A stretch of 33,778 bases of DNA, taken from the NCBI GenBank assembly GCA_025963735.1, contig JAOQAF010000176.1, positions 1-33,778 on the forward strand, written 5' to 3'. The translations under genes were made by a program, and so were the position numbers. Shown here one piece after another: positions 8,102 to 15,643 of the stretch (positions within the stretch are counted from its first letter, which is position 1; the number at the start of each line of letters is the position of its first letter). Under the pieces are notes generated by a model that was given only the letters and a program-made list of their open reading frames with translations, had not been told where the DNA came from and did not search any database. Source of the DNA: Bacteroidota bacterium. Lineage in GTDB: Bacteria > Bacteroidota > Bacteroidia > B-17B0 > Aurantibacillaceae.

Positions 8102-8586
8102 ATGCACTTAAAATAATCAAAGGCTTCGAGGCAATCTTTACATTGGTATAAAGCCTTGCAGGCTGTGCTACCAAATTGCGAAATCATCACCGTGTTTTTA
8201 CTCTTACATCTTGGGCAGGTGATTGATTTGTGTTTGCCGGTTAAAAAAGATTTATCGGTGGTGCTTTCTTCCGGTGGTGCTATCCCGTATTTCTGAAGTT
8301 TTAGTTTGGCTTCGGCGCTCAGCCAGTCGGTTGTCCAGGGTGGATTATAAACAATGCTGAGTTTTATTTCTTCAAATCCGTCCTCCTTTAATTTTTTACG
8401 TACATCATCTTCCATTTGTTTCATGGCCGGGCAGCCACTATACGTTGGCGTTAGTTTTACCTCAATGCTCGTGTCGCCCGCTATGGAAACTTCCCGCACC
8501 ACACCTAATTCAACAATGGAAATTACGGGGATCTCCGGATCAGGTATTTCCGATAATAATTTATATATGTAAGCTGAATTTTTCAA
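8098..8586 (-). CDS. paaD: Phenylacetyl-CoA epoxidase maturation factor PaaD
   Basis: Accessory protein of the phenylacetyl-CoA epoxidase, thought to help maturation of its Fe-S cluster. Predicted 162 residues. Residues 5-80 are a MIP18/DUF59 domain with [20 protein letters not shown] and [10 protein letters not shown] (Cys52). The C-terminal zinc ribbon at 124-161 has CPRC, then [11 protein letters not shown] and KDC, ending FDYFKCI, the standard PaaD tail. The start is TTG at 8586, placed directly after the TAA of the phosphatase gene and in the same reading frame; no other start would keep the conserved N-terminus. It is last in the paa cluster, separated from paaABC by two non-paa genes. 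Confidence 0.93.
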   Translation of the reverse strand: MKNSAYIYKLLSEIPDPEIPVISIVELGVVREVSIAGDTSIEVKLTPTYSGCPAMKQMEDDVRKKLKEDGFEEIKLSIVYNPPWTTDWLSAEAKLKLQKYGIAPPEESTTDKSFLTGKHKSITCPRCKSKNTVMISQFGSTACKALYQCKDCLEAFDYFKCI

Positions 8587-10635
8587 TTATATTTTTATTC
8601 CTAGAATGGTTACATCATCTACTTGTTCATGCGCGCCTTTCCACTCTTCAAAGCTTTTAGATATCAATTTATTTAACTGATCCATTTCTAGAGAATAATT
8701 TTGCGCGATTATTTTTTCAAGCTGCTTGTACATGAATTTTTTTCCCTTAGGCCCGCCGAATTGATCAGGCAGGCCATCAGTAAAGGCAAACAATTTGTCG
8801 CCGGAGGCAAGTGTTTTTTCAACCGATGTAAATGGCAATAACTGGTCGGTATATAAACCTACCGGCATTTTGTTTCCTTTCAATTCGGTTAAATAATCAT
8901 TGTGTAAAATATAAATACTGTTGTTCGCGCCCGAAAATTGAAGTGTAAGAGTACTCATGTCAATTCTCATAATTACCATGTCCATCCCATCACGTTTGTT
9001 TTTTGTGGTGGAAGATTTATTTAAGTTAGTAATAACTTTTTCGCGCAAGGCATTTAGAATTTCATTGGTATTAAGAACATTTTTTTCGTTGATGATTTCG
9101 CTGAGATATGAAATTCCCATAAGGCTCATGAATGCTCCCGGTACACCATGCCCTGTGCAATCTGAAACAATAAAGTATAAATATTCTTTTACGCGTGTGT
9201 GCCAGTAAAAATCGCCGCTCACAATATCTTTGGGTTTAAAGAAAACAAAAGCGTCTTTAACATCCTTTTTTAATTCGGTAACAGAGGGAATAACGGATTG
9301 CTGAATGGTGAGGGCATAATTTATGCTGTCAATTATTTCTTTGTTTTTTTCATCTACTAAAAGTTTTTGATGCCCGATTATTGTTTTCTGTTTGTTTGAT
9401 TCTTTAAATTTTTTATAGAGTATTAAGGCAAATAGGGCAATAAGTAAAGCTATTACACCTACTGAAAAAAGAATGATGTTTCGTCGTTTCCGGTCGGCTT
9501 CTGATTTTTGGTCCGCATTTTTTTTCTCGAGTTGCAGCAATGAAATTTCTTTTTCTTTTTTATCGCTTTCGTATTTTGTCTGAAGCTCATTAAGCGCTTT
9601 TAAGTTAGTGCTCTGATAAATAGAATCTTTTAATAAAATGCTGCGGTTGGCGTACAAGTAGGCCATTTCATAATTTTTCAGTTTTTCGTAAATTCTGAAC
9701 TGCACATTATAATTTTGATTGATAAGTTCTTTTTCGTTTTGCTTTAAGCACAATTGTTCGGCTTCTTTGGCGCATTTAAGCGCTGTCGCGTATTCTTTTT
9801 TTTCGAGATAACATTCCGTAAGATTATTTTTTAGAATAGTAATTGCATAGGAATCACCAAGCTCTGTGCGGATAATGATTGCCTCTTTAATCGTTTCAAT
9901 GGCTTTGTCTGATTGTTTCAGCTGGCTGTAAGTGCCTGCTAAATTCACCAGCGTTGCTCCAATTCCTCTTTTATGATGTAATAATTTAAAATTCTGCAAC
10001 CCTTTAAGATTGTAGTATAAGGCAGAGTCATACTGTTCTAAATAATTCAATTCGCCGCCTATTCTTGCCGAAATGTTTGCTGTATTAAATGTATCACGGT
10101 TGGCCGAACTGATGGCAAGCCCTTTTTTGTAATAGTTAACTGCCTGCGCATGCAACCCAATATTACTGTATACATAGCCCAGATCATGATAAACCTTGGA
10201 CGCTAGTTTGTAATTTTTAGTGTTATCAGCAAAGCGCTGCGCCTGCACACATTGCACAAGGGCTTCATTAAAGCGGGACGCATTGGATAAAACGCGCGCG
10301 CTGAAAAGGTAGCTGTTAATGATCAGCGGCGTATCCTTACAGGTGCGTGCATATTTAATAGCAAGCGGAGCGGTTAACAGGGCCGAGTCGTTCAGGCCTT
10401 TTAGTGTATAATACCGCTGAAGTTGCAAAGTAGATTTTGCATACCCAAAAGCATATTTCTTTTTATATGCCAGGGCAATATTCTGTTTAATAAAATTATA
10501 GGAAGAGTCTACTTTTATTTCCAGGAGACGTTCTATCAGTCTGGTAGTTTTATTAAAAGAGATAGTATCAATTTGCGCCTGGGCAAAATTAATTTTAAAT
10601 AAAAAGATGTAAACTAGTATTAAAACCTTTTTCAA
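8587..10635 (-). CDS. TPR-membrane-SpoIIE-type PP2C protein phosphatase
   Basis: Predicted 682 residues. Residues 1-20 form a signal peptide ending AQA. About eight TPR-like helical repeats follow to residue 340, placed in the periplasm by topology. Residues 341-385 look like a coiled coil, 387-407 are a membrane helix, and 411-440 a second coiled coil. The SpoIIE/PP2C phosphatase domain occupies about 450-682: GDFYW with Asp475, SDCTGHGVPGAFMS with Asp492, DGMDM near 549, AFTDGLPDQFGG with Asp620, and QVDDVT with Asp673/674. All expected metal-binding acids seem present, so it should be active. Such proteins usually dephosphorylate a Ser/Thr-phosphorylated partner, often an anti-sigma antagonist; none is encoded nearby. 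The start is TTG at 10635, supported by the clean signal peptide. It sits between paaC and paaD, which is unexpected. Confidence 0.88.
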   Translation of the reverse strand: MKKVLILVYIFLFKINFAQAQIDTISFNKTTRLIERLLEIKVDSSYNFIKQNIALAYKKKYAFGYAKSTLQLQRYYTLKGLNDSALLTAPLAIKYARTCKDTPLIINSYLFSARVLSNASRFNEALVQCVQAQRFADNTKNYKLASKVYHDLGYVYSNIGLHAQAVNYYKKGLAISSANRDTFNTANISARIGGELNYLEQYDSALYYNLKGLQNFKLLHHKRGIGATLVNLAGTYSQLKQSDKAIETIKEAIIIRTELGDSYAITILKNNLTECYLEKKEYATALKCAKEAEQLCLKQNEKELINQNYNVQFRIYEKLKNYEMAYLYANRSILLKDSIYQSTNLKALNELQTKYESDKKEKEISLLQLEKKNADQKSEADRKRRNIILFSVGVIALLIALFALILYKKFKESNKQKTIIGHQKLLVDEKNKEIIDSINYALTIQQSVIPSVTELKKDVKDAFVFFKPKDIVSGDFYWHTRVKEYLYFIVSDCTGHGVPGAFMSLMGISYLSEIINEKNVLNTNEILNALREKVITNLNKSSTTKNKRDGMDMVIMRIDMSTLTLQFSGANNSIYILHNDYLTELKGNKMPVGLYTDQLLPFTSVEKTLASGDKLFAFTDGLPDQFGGPKGKKFMYKQLEKIIAQNYSLEMDQLNKLISKSFEEWKGAHEQVDDVTILGIKI

Positions 10636-10643
10636 AAGTATAC

Positions 10644-10751
10644 CTAAAGTATAAAAATAGCCGCAATAATCATAATTACAATTATTATCAGGTATTGCCA
10701 GAAATCAATAAAATACGGAGATAACTTCTTCCAGTTTTCTTTTAATGACAT
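10644..10751 (-). CDS. Small single-pass membrane peptide, 35 residues
   Basis: A short ATG-started frame fills the gap between paaC (stop 16 bases away) and the phosphatase gene (start 8 bases away). The peptide begins MSLKENWKKLSPYFIDFW, a charged amphipathic start, and continues with about 17 hydrophobic residues (LIIIVIMIIAAIFIL) to the C-terminus, so one membrane helix is predicted with a positively charged, probably cytoplasmic, N-terminus. No family is recognised. Tight spacing, same strand and a clear membrane segment favour a real gene, but at this length chance cannot be excluded. Confidence 0.55.
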   Translation of the reverse strand: MSLKENWKKLSPYFIDFWQYLIIIVIMIIAAIFIL

Positions 10752-10767
10752 GAGAGATCAATAACGC

Positions 10768-11526
10768 TTACCATTTTGCGTCTGGATACATCCGCGGCAA
10801 TGCTTGCATCTCGGCAAGTAAATAAGCCAGGTGCTCTGTATGAATGCCTTTTCGACCGCCTGTTTGCATAAAAACAGTTTCCGGTAAGGTTAAGTTGGCT
10901 TTTTCAAATAAGGCGTGTAATTCGGTTTCCCATTTGTTTTGAAAACTTTTTACATCAACTGCTACTCCTTCTTTAATTAAAATTTCGTCAGCTTCTTCCA
11001 CTTCAAAAAATTCTCCGGTAAATCGCCACAATTCGTTCAAAGCCTTTTGAGCTCGTGTTCTGCTTTCTTCCGTGCCGTTTCCGAATCTGTCGGTCCAGCT
11101 AAAGCTATGACGTTTATGGTAAGTAATTTCTTTAACCGATTTTGCCGCAATGCCTGCCAGCGTTTCGTCTTTGGATTTTGTTAACTCCGAATAAAGCAAA
11201 AGGTCAAAGCAATCTACCATGGCCTGCCTGATCATTGTTTTTGCGTAATCACCGTTCTCCTGTTCGCAAATAAGATAATTTGTAAACTGCCTGTCGCTCC
11301 TGAAAAATGCCAGTGTGTCTTCTGTTCTTCCTTTGCCTTCAATGCGTGCAGCGTATTCAAGTAAACTTTTACCTCTGCCGAAAATATCCAAAGCAATGTT
11401 GGTTAAAGCGAGATCTTCTTCAAGAAAAGGGCCTTTGCTGGTCCACTCACAAAGACGCTGAGCCAAAATAATACTGCAATCGCCTAAGCGTAATGTATAT
11501 TTAAATAATGCTTCTTGTGTTGTCAT
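10768..11526 (-). CDS. paaC: Phenylacetyl-CoA 1,2-epoxidase subunit PaaC
   Basis: Structural, ferritin-like subunit that forms the heteromeric core with PaaA. Predicted 252 residues, normal length. The N-terminal FKYTLRLGDCSIILAQRL, followed by LTNIALDIFGRGKSLLEYAA and the helix KEITYHKRHSFSWTDRFGNG, is typical. The C-terminus MQALPRMYPDAKW matches the conserved PaaC end (LQ-x-MQRTYPGA-W in other phyla). PaaC keeps the diiron-protein fold but is not the catalytic subunit. It lies 21 bases after paaB and probably belongs to the same transcript. Confidence 0.95.
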   Translation of the reverse strand: MTTQEALFKYTLRLGDCSIILAQRLCEWTSKGPFLEEDLALTNIALDIFGRGKSLLEYAARIEGKGRTEDTLAFFRSDRQFTNYLICEQENGDYAKTMIRQAMVDCFDLLLYSELTKSKDETLAGIAAKSVKEITYHKRHSFSWTDRFGNGTEESRTRAQKALNELWRFTGEFFEVEEADEILIKEGVAVDVKSFQNKWETELHALFEKANLTLPETVFMQTGGRKGIHTEHLAYLLAEMQALPRMYPDAKW

Positions 11527-11547
11527 AATTTTTAATGGAGACCTGAA

Positions 11548-11835
11548 TTACATGTGTTTAATAACATCTGGCATTGGGTAAAAGGTAGGATGCCTGAACA
11601 CCTTGTCGTTACTCGGTTCAAAAAATGAACCCTGATCTTCGGGGCTGCTTGCAACAATAGCCGCCGTTGGAACTACCCATAGGGCCATGCCTTCTCCTCG
11701 GCGGGTATATAAATCACGCGCGTTCTGAAGCGCCATTTCTTTATCGTATGCATGTAAATTGCCGCAATGAACAAAAGGTTGCCCCGCTTTTTTCTGTACA
11801 AATACTTCCCATAAAGGGCCTTGAGAATCGCTCAT
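11548..11835 (-). CDS. paaB: Phenylacetyl-CoA 1,2-epoxidase subunit PaaB
   Basis: Small subunit thought to bridge AC heterodimers of the epoxidase. Predicted 95 residues, normal length. The opening GPLWEVFVQKKAGQPFVHCG and the middle HAYDKEMALQNARDLYTRRGEG, then ALWVVPTAAI, are diagnostic. It lies 69 bases after paaA, across an AT-rich spacer, and 21 bases before paaC. Confidence 0.95.
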   Translation of the reverse strand: MSDSQGPLWEVFVQKKAGQPFVHCGNLHAYDKEMALQNARDLYTRRGEGMALWVVPTAAIVASSPEDQGSFFEPSNDKVFRHPTFYPMPDVIKHM

Positions 11836-11838
11836 GTT

Positions 11839-11890
11839 ATTTTTAGAGTTTTATATTTTTATATTTTTTGAATTGGTTAATTCTAAAAAT
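11839..11890 (-). other. Inverted repeat in the paaA-paaB spacer
   Basis: Perfect 9-base arms (ATTTTTAGA at 11839-11847 and TCTAAAAAT at 11882-11890) enclose a 34-base AT-rich loop. It could act in mRNA processing or in setting the paaA to paaB ratio, but base composition alone could produce it. Confidence 0.25.
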
Positions 11891-11904
11891 TTACAATTCA
11901 GTAA

Positions 11905-12846
11905 TTACGCCGCAGCGTATTGTTCCATTTGCTTTTTGCCGTAAGCTGCAGCGGCTTCACGAACCCACCGGCCTTCATTATGCGCTTTGTTGCGGGCATC
12001 CAGACGTTCCTTATTGCAAGGACCGTTACCTTTAATTACGTTTTTAAATTCTGCCCAATCGGGTTCTGAAAAATCATAACCCTTTTTGCTTTCATTCCAT
12101 TTTAAATTTTTATCAGGAATGGTAAGGCCAAGATATTGCACCTGCTCTACTGTTTGGTTTACAAAACGCTGACGAAGCTGATCGTTTGTTTCACGCTTAA
12201 TGCGCCACTTAATTGCGTTTTCACTGTTAGGACTTTCACTGTCGGGCGGACCAAACATCATTAAGGTTGGGAACCACCAGCGGTTCAATGCATCCTGTGC
12301 CATTTCCTTTTGTTCAGGTGTTCCAAAAGCCATGTGAGTCATTACTTCATAACCCTGGCGCTGATGGAAACTTTCTTCTTTGCAAATTCTTACCATGGCT
12401 CTTGCGTACGGACCGTAAGAAGTACGCTGAAGCATTACCTGATTCATAATAGCAGCACCGTCAACCAGCCATCCAACAGCACCGATATCGGCCCAGGAAA
12501 GTGTAGGATAATTAAAGATGGAAGAATATTTGGCTCTGCCTGTTTGCAAAGCGTCGAGCATTTCATCGCGGCTTGTGCCAAGACTTTCAGCTGCAGTGTA
12601 TAAATAAAGACCATGCCCGCCTTCATCCTGAACCTTGGCTAAAAGCACAAGTTTAGAGCGTAAGCTTGGGGCGCGGCTGATCCAGTTTCCCTCCGGTAAC
12701 ATTCCTATAATTTCGCTGTGAGCGTGCTGTGAAATTTGACGCAACAAATGTTTGCGGTAATTATCCGGCATCCAGTCTTTAGGCTCAACCATTTCATTTT
12801 TGGCCAGTTTATTTTCAAAAATAGCCTCAAAGTCTTTATTTTCCAT
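11905..12846 (-). CDS. paaA: Phenylacetyl-CoA 1,2-epoxidase catalytic subunit PaaA
   Basis: Diiron oxygenase subunit that adds one oxygen of O2 across the aromatic ring of phenylacetyl-CoA. Predicted 313 residues from the ATG at 12846. A frame open further to 12894 would add 16 residues, but that stretch overlaps the promoter. Diiron-type ligands are visible: Glu45 in HAHSEIIG, Glu75 and His78 in VQDEGGHG, and Glu158 and His161 in [11 protein letters not shown]. Other family stretches are [18 protein letters not shown] and [14 protein letters not shown]. It is first of the paaABC cluster and is preceded by a consensus promoter; the expected leader is only 12-14 bases. Confidence 0.96.
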   Translation of the reverse strand: MENKDFEAIFENKLAKNEMVEPKDWMPDNYRKHLLRQISQHAHSEIIGMLPEGNWISRAPSLRSKLVLLAKVQDEGGHGLYLYTAAESLGTSRDEMLDALQTGRAKYSSIFNYPTLSWADIGAVGWLVDGAAIMNQVMLQRTSYGPYARAMVRICKEESFHQRQGYEVMTHMAFGTPEQKEMAQDALNRWWFPTLMMFGPPDSESPNSENAIKWRIKRETNDQLRQRFVNQTVEQVQYLGLTIPDKNLKWNESKKGYDFSEPDWAEFKNVIKGNGPCNKERLDARNKAHNEGRWVREAAAAYGKKQMEQYAAA

Positions 12847-12864
12847 TGGGTGTAATTTGGTATA

Positions 12865-12895
12865 CAAATATAGCTTTTGTAAGGGTCTTATCAAA
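12865..12895 (-). promoter_or_regulatory. Consensus Bacteroidota promoter of paaA
   Basis: Read on the minus strand: TTTG (12892-12895), exactly 19 bases, then TATATTTG (12865-12872). This matches the published TTTG-N19-TAnnTTTG consensus of the primary sigma factor in the phylum. The -7 box ends 18 bases before the paaA ATG and supports that start over the longer frame. Confidence 0.75.
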
Positions 12896-12910
12896 ATGAG
12901 GGCGGCCCCG

Positions 12911-12930
12911 CTTAACCATATTTAAGGTTG
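12911..12930. promoter_or_regulatory. Candidate operator between paaA and paaE
   Basis: CTTAACCATATTTAAGGTTG contains two overlapping inverted repeats (CTTAA/TTAAG and AACC/GGTT). It lies 15 bases upstream of the paaA -33 element. A GC-rich palindrome, GGGCGGCCC at 12900-12908, lies between. No regulator gene is in the window to match it; the call is speculative. Confidence 0.25.
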
Positions 12931-12958
12931 TCGCAAGCTCCTTTTTAGATTTTATTGT

Positions 12959-12966
12959 TATTTTTG
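12959..12966 (+). promoter_or_regulatory. Candidate -7 box for paaE
   Basis: TATTTTTG fits TAnnTTTG and ends 17 bases before the paaE ATG. A clear -33 element at 19 bases is absent. Confidence 0.45.
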
Positions 12967-12983
12967 CAAACCAATTCTTAAAA

Positions 12984-14051
12984 ATGTCGAAGTTCAATTT
13001 ATTAAAAGTTAAAGATATTCGCAGAGAGACTGCCGATGCGGTTTCAGTAGCATTTGAGGTGCCACCCACATTGCAAATTGCTTATCAGTATAAGCAGGGG
13101 CAGTATATAACTTTAAAACTGAACATTGACGGTGAGGAAGTGCGCAGAAGTTACAGTTTATGTACCTCGCCGCACAGCGAAAATGAATTACGCGTTGCCA
13201 TTAAAGAAGTGCCGGGCGGAAAAGTTTCTACTTACATTAATAAAACCCTAAAAGTGGGCGACTCCATGGAAATAATGACTCCAATGGGCTCATTCTATTC
13301 TTCCTTAAACGGCGGCGCTAAAAAAAATTATGTATTATTTGCCGGTGGAAGCGGGATAACACCCATGATGAGTATTTTAAAAAGTACGTTATACATCGAA
13401 AAGCAAAGCACCATTACGTTAATTTACGCCAACAGAAACGAAGAGAGTACTATATTTAAAAACGAGCTGGATAATTTAGTAGCTGCCAATAAAAATTTAA
13501 AAGTGGTTTATGTTTTTGACGCTCCGCAACAACAAATGCCCGAGTTACAAACCGGAATTATAACTAAGGAAAAAGCCACAGCGCTTATTGAAAATTTTGG
13601 CGGATTAAATGCCGATGAATATTTTATTTGTGGTCCGGGACCAATGATGGAAAACGTGAAGCAGGCTTTGGAGGGATTAAAAATTCAGAAAGAAAAAATT
13701 CACATTGAATATTTTAGTGCAGTTGTAGATACGACTGTGAAAAAGGAAGTTGATAAAAATTCAATTGTAAACAGTAAAATAACTGTGATACAATATGGCA
13801 TTGAAACACAAATGGATCTTTCCACCAATGGATCAAGTATTCTGGATGCCGCAATCGACGCCGGAGTTGACGCCCCGTTCAGTTGCAAAGGTGCGGTTTG
13901 CTGTACTTGCAGAGCTAAGGTTTTGGAAGGAGAAGTAAAGATGGATGCTAACTTTGCTTTAACAGAAGATGAGGTAGCGCAGGGATATATTTTAACCTGT
14001 CAGTCACATCCCTTAACTGAAAAAGTTATTGTGGATTTTGACGCGATATAA
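12984..14051 (+). CDS. paaE: Phenylacetyl-CoA 1,2-epoxidase reductase PaaE
   Basis: Passes electrons from NAD(P)H via FAD and a [2Fe-2S] cluster to the PaaA oxygenase. Predicted 355 residues. The FAD domain carries RSYS at 55-58 with SLCTSP. The nucleotide domain carries LFAGGSGITPMMSIL at 118-132 and YFICGPGPMMENV at 213-225. The plant-type ferredoxin domain at about 265-355 carries Cys301, Cys306, Cys309 and Cys339. This order (reductase then C-terminal ferredoxin) is that of PaaE. Other members of the family reduce different oxygenases, but the divergent position next to paaA makes PaaE the best call. It is transcribed away from paaABC with 137 bases between the two starts. Confidence 0.92.
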   Translation: MSKFNLLKVKDIRRETADAVSVAFEVPPTLQIAYQYKQGQYITLKLNIDGEEVRRSYSLCTSPHSENELRVAIKEVPGGKVSTYINKTLKVGDSMEIMTPMGSFYSSLNGGAKKNYVLFAGGSGITPMMSILKSTLYIEKQSTITLIYANRNEESTIFKNELDNLVAANKNLKVVYVFDAPQQQMPELQTGIITKEKATALIENFGGLNADEYFICGPGPMMENVKQALEGLKIQKEKIHIEYFSAVVDTTVKKEVDKNSIVNSKITVIQYGIETQMDLSTNGSSILDAAIDAGVDAPFSCKGAVCCTCRAKVLEGEVKMDANFALTEDEVAQGYILTCQSHPLTEKVIVDFDAI

Positions 14052-14077
14052 TTTTATTTTATCACCCGAAAATGTGA

Positions 14078-14581
14078 TTATAAATTGTCAACCCTCTTTC
14101 CTAAAATAATCAAATCTCTTTCTATCCCATCCATATTGGCTACTTTAGGCAGGTGTGCCCATTTTTCGAATCCGAAATTGTAAAAGAGTTTTAAACTTGG
14201 TTGGTTATGGCCAAAAATAAAACCTAGAAGGTTGTTAATTTTAAATTCGTTACAGGATGAAATGGCTTTTTCAAGACAGACTTTTCCTAATCCTTTCCCT
14301 CTGAATTTTTCTTCGAGATAAATACTAACTTCCACGGTGCCGTCGTAAGCCGGTCTTCCATAAAAAGAATTAAAACTCATCCACCCTGCATATTCTCCAT
14401 TAAAATTAACCAACCATAATGGTCGCTTTTCTTTGGAATGCGCGTTAAACCAGTCTAATTTTTGATCGACAGAAACAGGTTCGAGATCGGCAGTAACCAA
14501 ACGCGATTCAATTGTTGAGTTATAAGTATCAACAATTTTTGGCAAATCTTGTAAAGTGGCGTGCGTAAAGGAGACCGACAA
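14078..14581 (-). CDS. GNAT-family N-acetyltransferase, phosphinothricin/L-amino-acid acetyltransferase-like
   Basis: Predicted 167 residues. The N-terminal YNSTIESRLVTADLEPVSV and WFNAHSKEKRPLWLV resemble the PAT/MnaT group, which acetylates phosphinothricin, methionine sulfoximine or related amino-acid analogues. The acetyl-CoA-binding loop is EEKFRGKGLGKVCLEKAI at about 91-108, with the usual RGKGLG. The C-terminal NLLGFIFGHNQPSLKLFYNFGFEKWAHLP fragment closes the fold. The natural substrate is unknown. The start is TTG at 14581, since no ATG is available. It follows the arginase gene by 11 bases and is probably co-transcribed. Confidence 0.82.
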   Translation of the reverse strand: MSVSFTHATLQDLPKIVDTYNSTIESRLVTADLEPVSVDQKLDWFNAHSKEKRPLWLVNFNGEYAGWMSFNSFYGRPAYDGTVEVSIYLEEKFRGKGLGKVCLEKAISSCNEFKINNLLGFIFGHNQPSLKLFYNFGFEKWAHLPKVANMDGIERDLIILGKRVDNL

Positions 14582-14592
14582 GTTTGTTGTTT

Positions 14593-15546
14593 TTAAAAAT
14601 CGTTGCTTAACTGGTTGGTTGTTTTTTGAAGAATTTCAAAAGCGTTTTCGGCCATCAAATTTTCTTTATCAAGTGTTGGGTTGATCTCCACCATTTCAAA
14701 ACAAACTATTTTTTTGCTTCGCATGATATAATAAATCAAATTGCCGGCTTCTTTTTCGGTGATTCCGTTAGGAACCGGAGTTCCTGTTCCGCTCGAAATT
14801 CTTGAATCCATGCTGTCTACATCAAAGCTAACATATATCAAATCACAGTGATCAAGATAGTTCAATGAATCAATGGCAACCCTTTCAACCGCTTTTTTTC
14901 TTATCTCGGGTAGGTTAATTACCCTTACTTTATTCTTTTTAATAAGATATTCTTCCTGAGGCTCCAAATCACGTAAAGCAATAAAAACAAGGTCGCTATA
15001 CTGAATTTTAGGACAAATACCCCCTAAATTCTTTAATTTTTCCCAATATTCAACCGTTTCATCATCTGGTTTGTTTTGTTGTTTCTCGCGGTTGTCCTCA
15101 TTTAACACACAGGAAAGAGGCATCCCATGCATATTACCGCTAGGGGTGGTATACGGACTGTGAAGATCGGCGTGAGCATCAATCCAAATAACACCAAGTC
15201 GCTTTTCAGGATAGGCCATTCTGATGCCGCTTATAGTTCCAAGCGCCGAACTATGATCTCCGGCTAGTACAATGGGGATCTGTTCCGCCTTAAGCGTTTT
15301 TTGAATTTCTTTGGCAATACGTTCATTTAAACTATAAATACCTTTAATTCTTTTAGCATAATCGTGTACAACAGGTTCAAGCAACAGGTTGTTTTCTGTA
15401 GGAATTTCAACAGATTTGTACCGTTTAAAGAAAGGACTTCCGAAATCGAGTGCGGCAATTTTAATAGCGTCTACACCCATACTGGCTCCTCTGGTCCCGG
15501 CGCCTATCTCGCTTTTTACTTCGATTATTTTAATGGGTTTTATCAT
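14593..15546 (-). CDS. rocF: Arginase
   Basis: Mn-dependent hydrolase converting arginine to ornithine and urea. Predicted 317 residues. Metal ligands are visible: His98 in LAGDHSSALGT, Asp123, His125 and Asp127 in WIDAHADLH, and Asp242 and Asp244 in VSFDVDSMD. The stretch TTPSGNMHGMPLS at 133-145 is the arginase form; agmatinases instead have a short HGTPF-type motif, so agmatinase is less likely. GTGTPVPNGIT and FEMVEINPTLD complete the signature. It diverges from the arginine decarboxylase-like gene with 97 bases between, and is followed by the GNAT gene. The symbol follows common bacterial usage; the catabolic or regulatory role here is inferred. Confidence 0.88.
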   Translation of the reverse strand: MIKPIKIIEVKSEIGAGTRGASMGVDAIKIAALDFGSPFFKRYKSVEIPTENNLLLEPVVHDYAKRIKGIYSLNERIAKEIQKTLKAEQIPIVLAGDHSSALGTISGIRMAYPEKRLGVIWIDAHADLHSPYTTPSGNMHGMPLSCVLNEDNREKQQNKPDDETVEYWEKLKNLGGICPKIQYSDLVFIALRDLEPQEEYLIKKNKVRVINLPEIRKKAVERVAIDSLNYLDHCDLIYVSFDVDSMDSRISSGTGTPVPNGITEKEAGNLIYYIMRSKKIVCFEMVEINPTLDKENLMAENAFEILQKTTNQLSNDF

Positions 15547-15575
15547 AAAATTTAATTATTCTTAATTTTTAAACT

Positions 15576-15583
15576 TACTTTTG
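15576..15583 (+). promoter_or_regulatory. Candidate -7 box for the arginine decarboxylase-like gene
   Basis: TACTTTTG fits TAnnTTTG. It would give a leader of about 54 bases. No TTTG lies at the -33 distance. Confidence 0.35.
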
Positions 15584-15643
15584 TAAATGCAAGTGTTTTA
15601 CTTACATATTTTTTGTATAAACCAACTCACTTAGATTTTAACT

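Noticed and set aside
8098-10635. Phosphatase and paaD as one gene broken by a nonsense mutation
   Set aside because: Each half is a complete member of its own family with normal ends, and no fused family is known to me; kept as two genes.
12847-12894. Longer N-terminus for PaaA starting at 12894
   Set aside because: The extra 16 codons cover the consensus -33 and -7 elements, and the family start matches the ATG at 12846.
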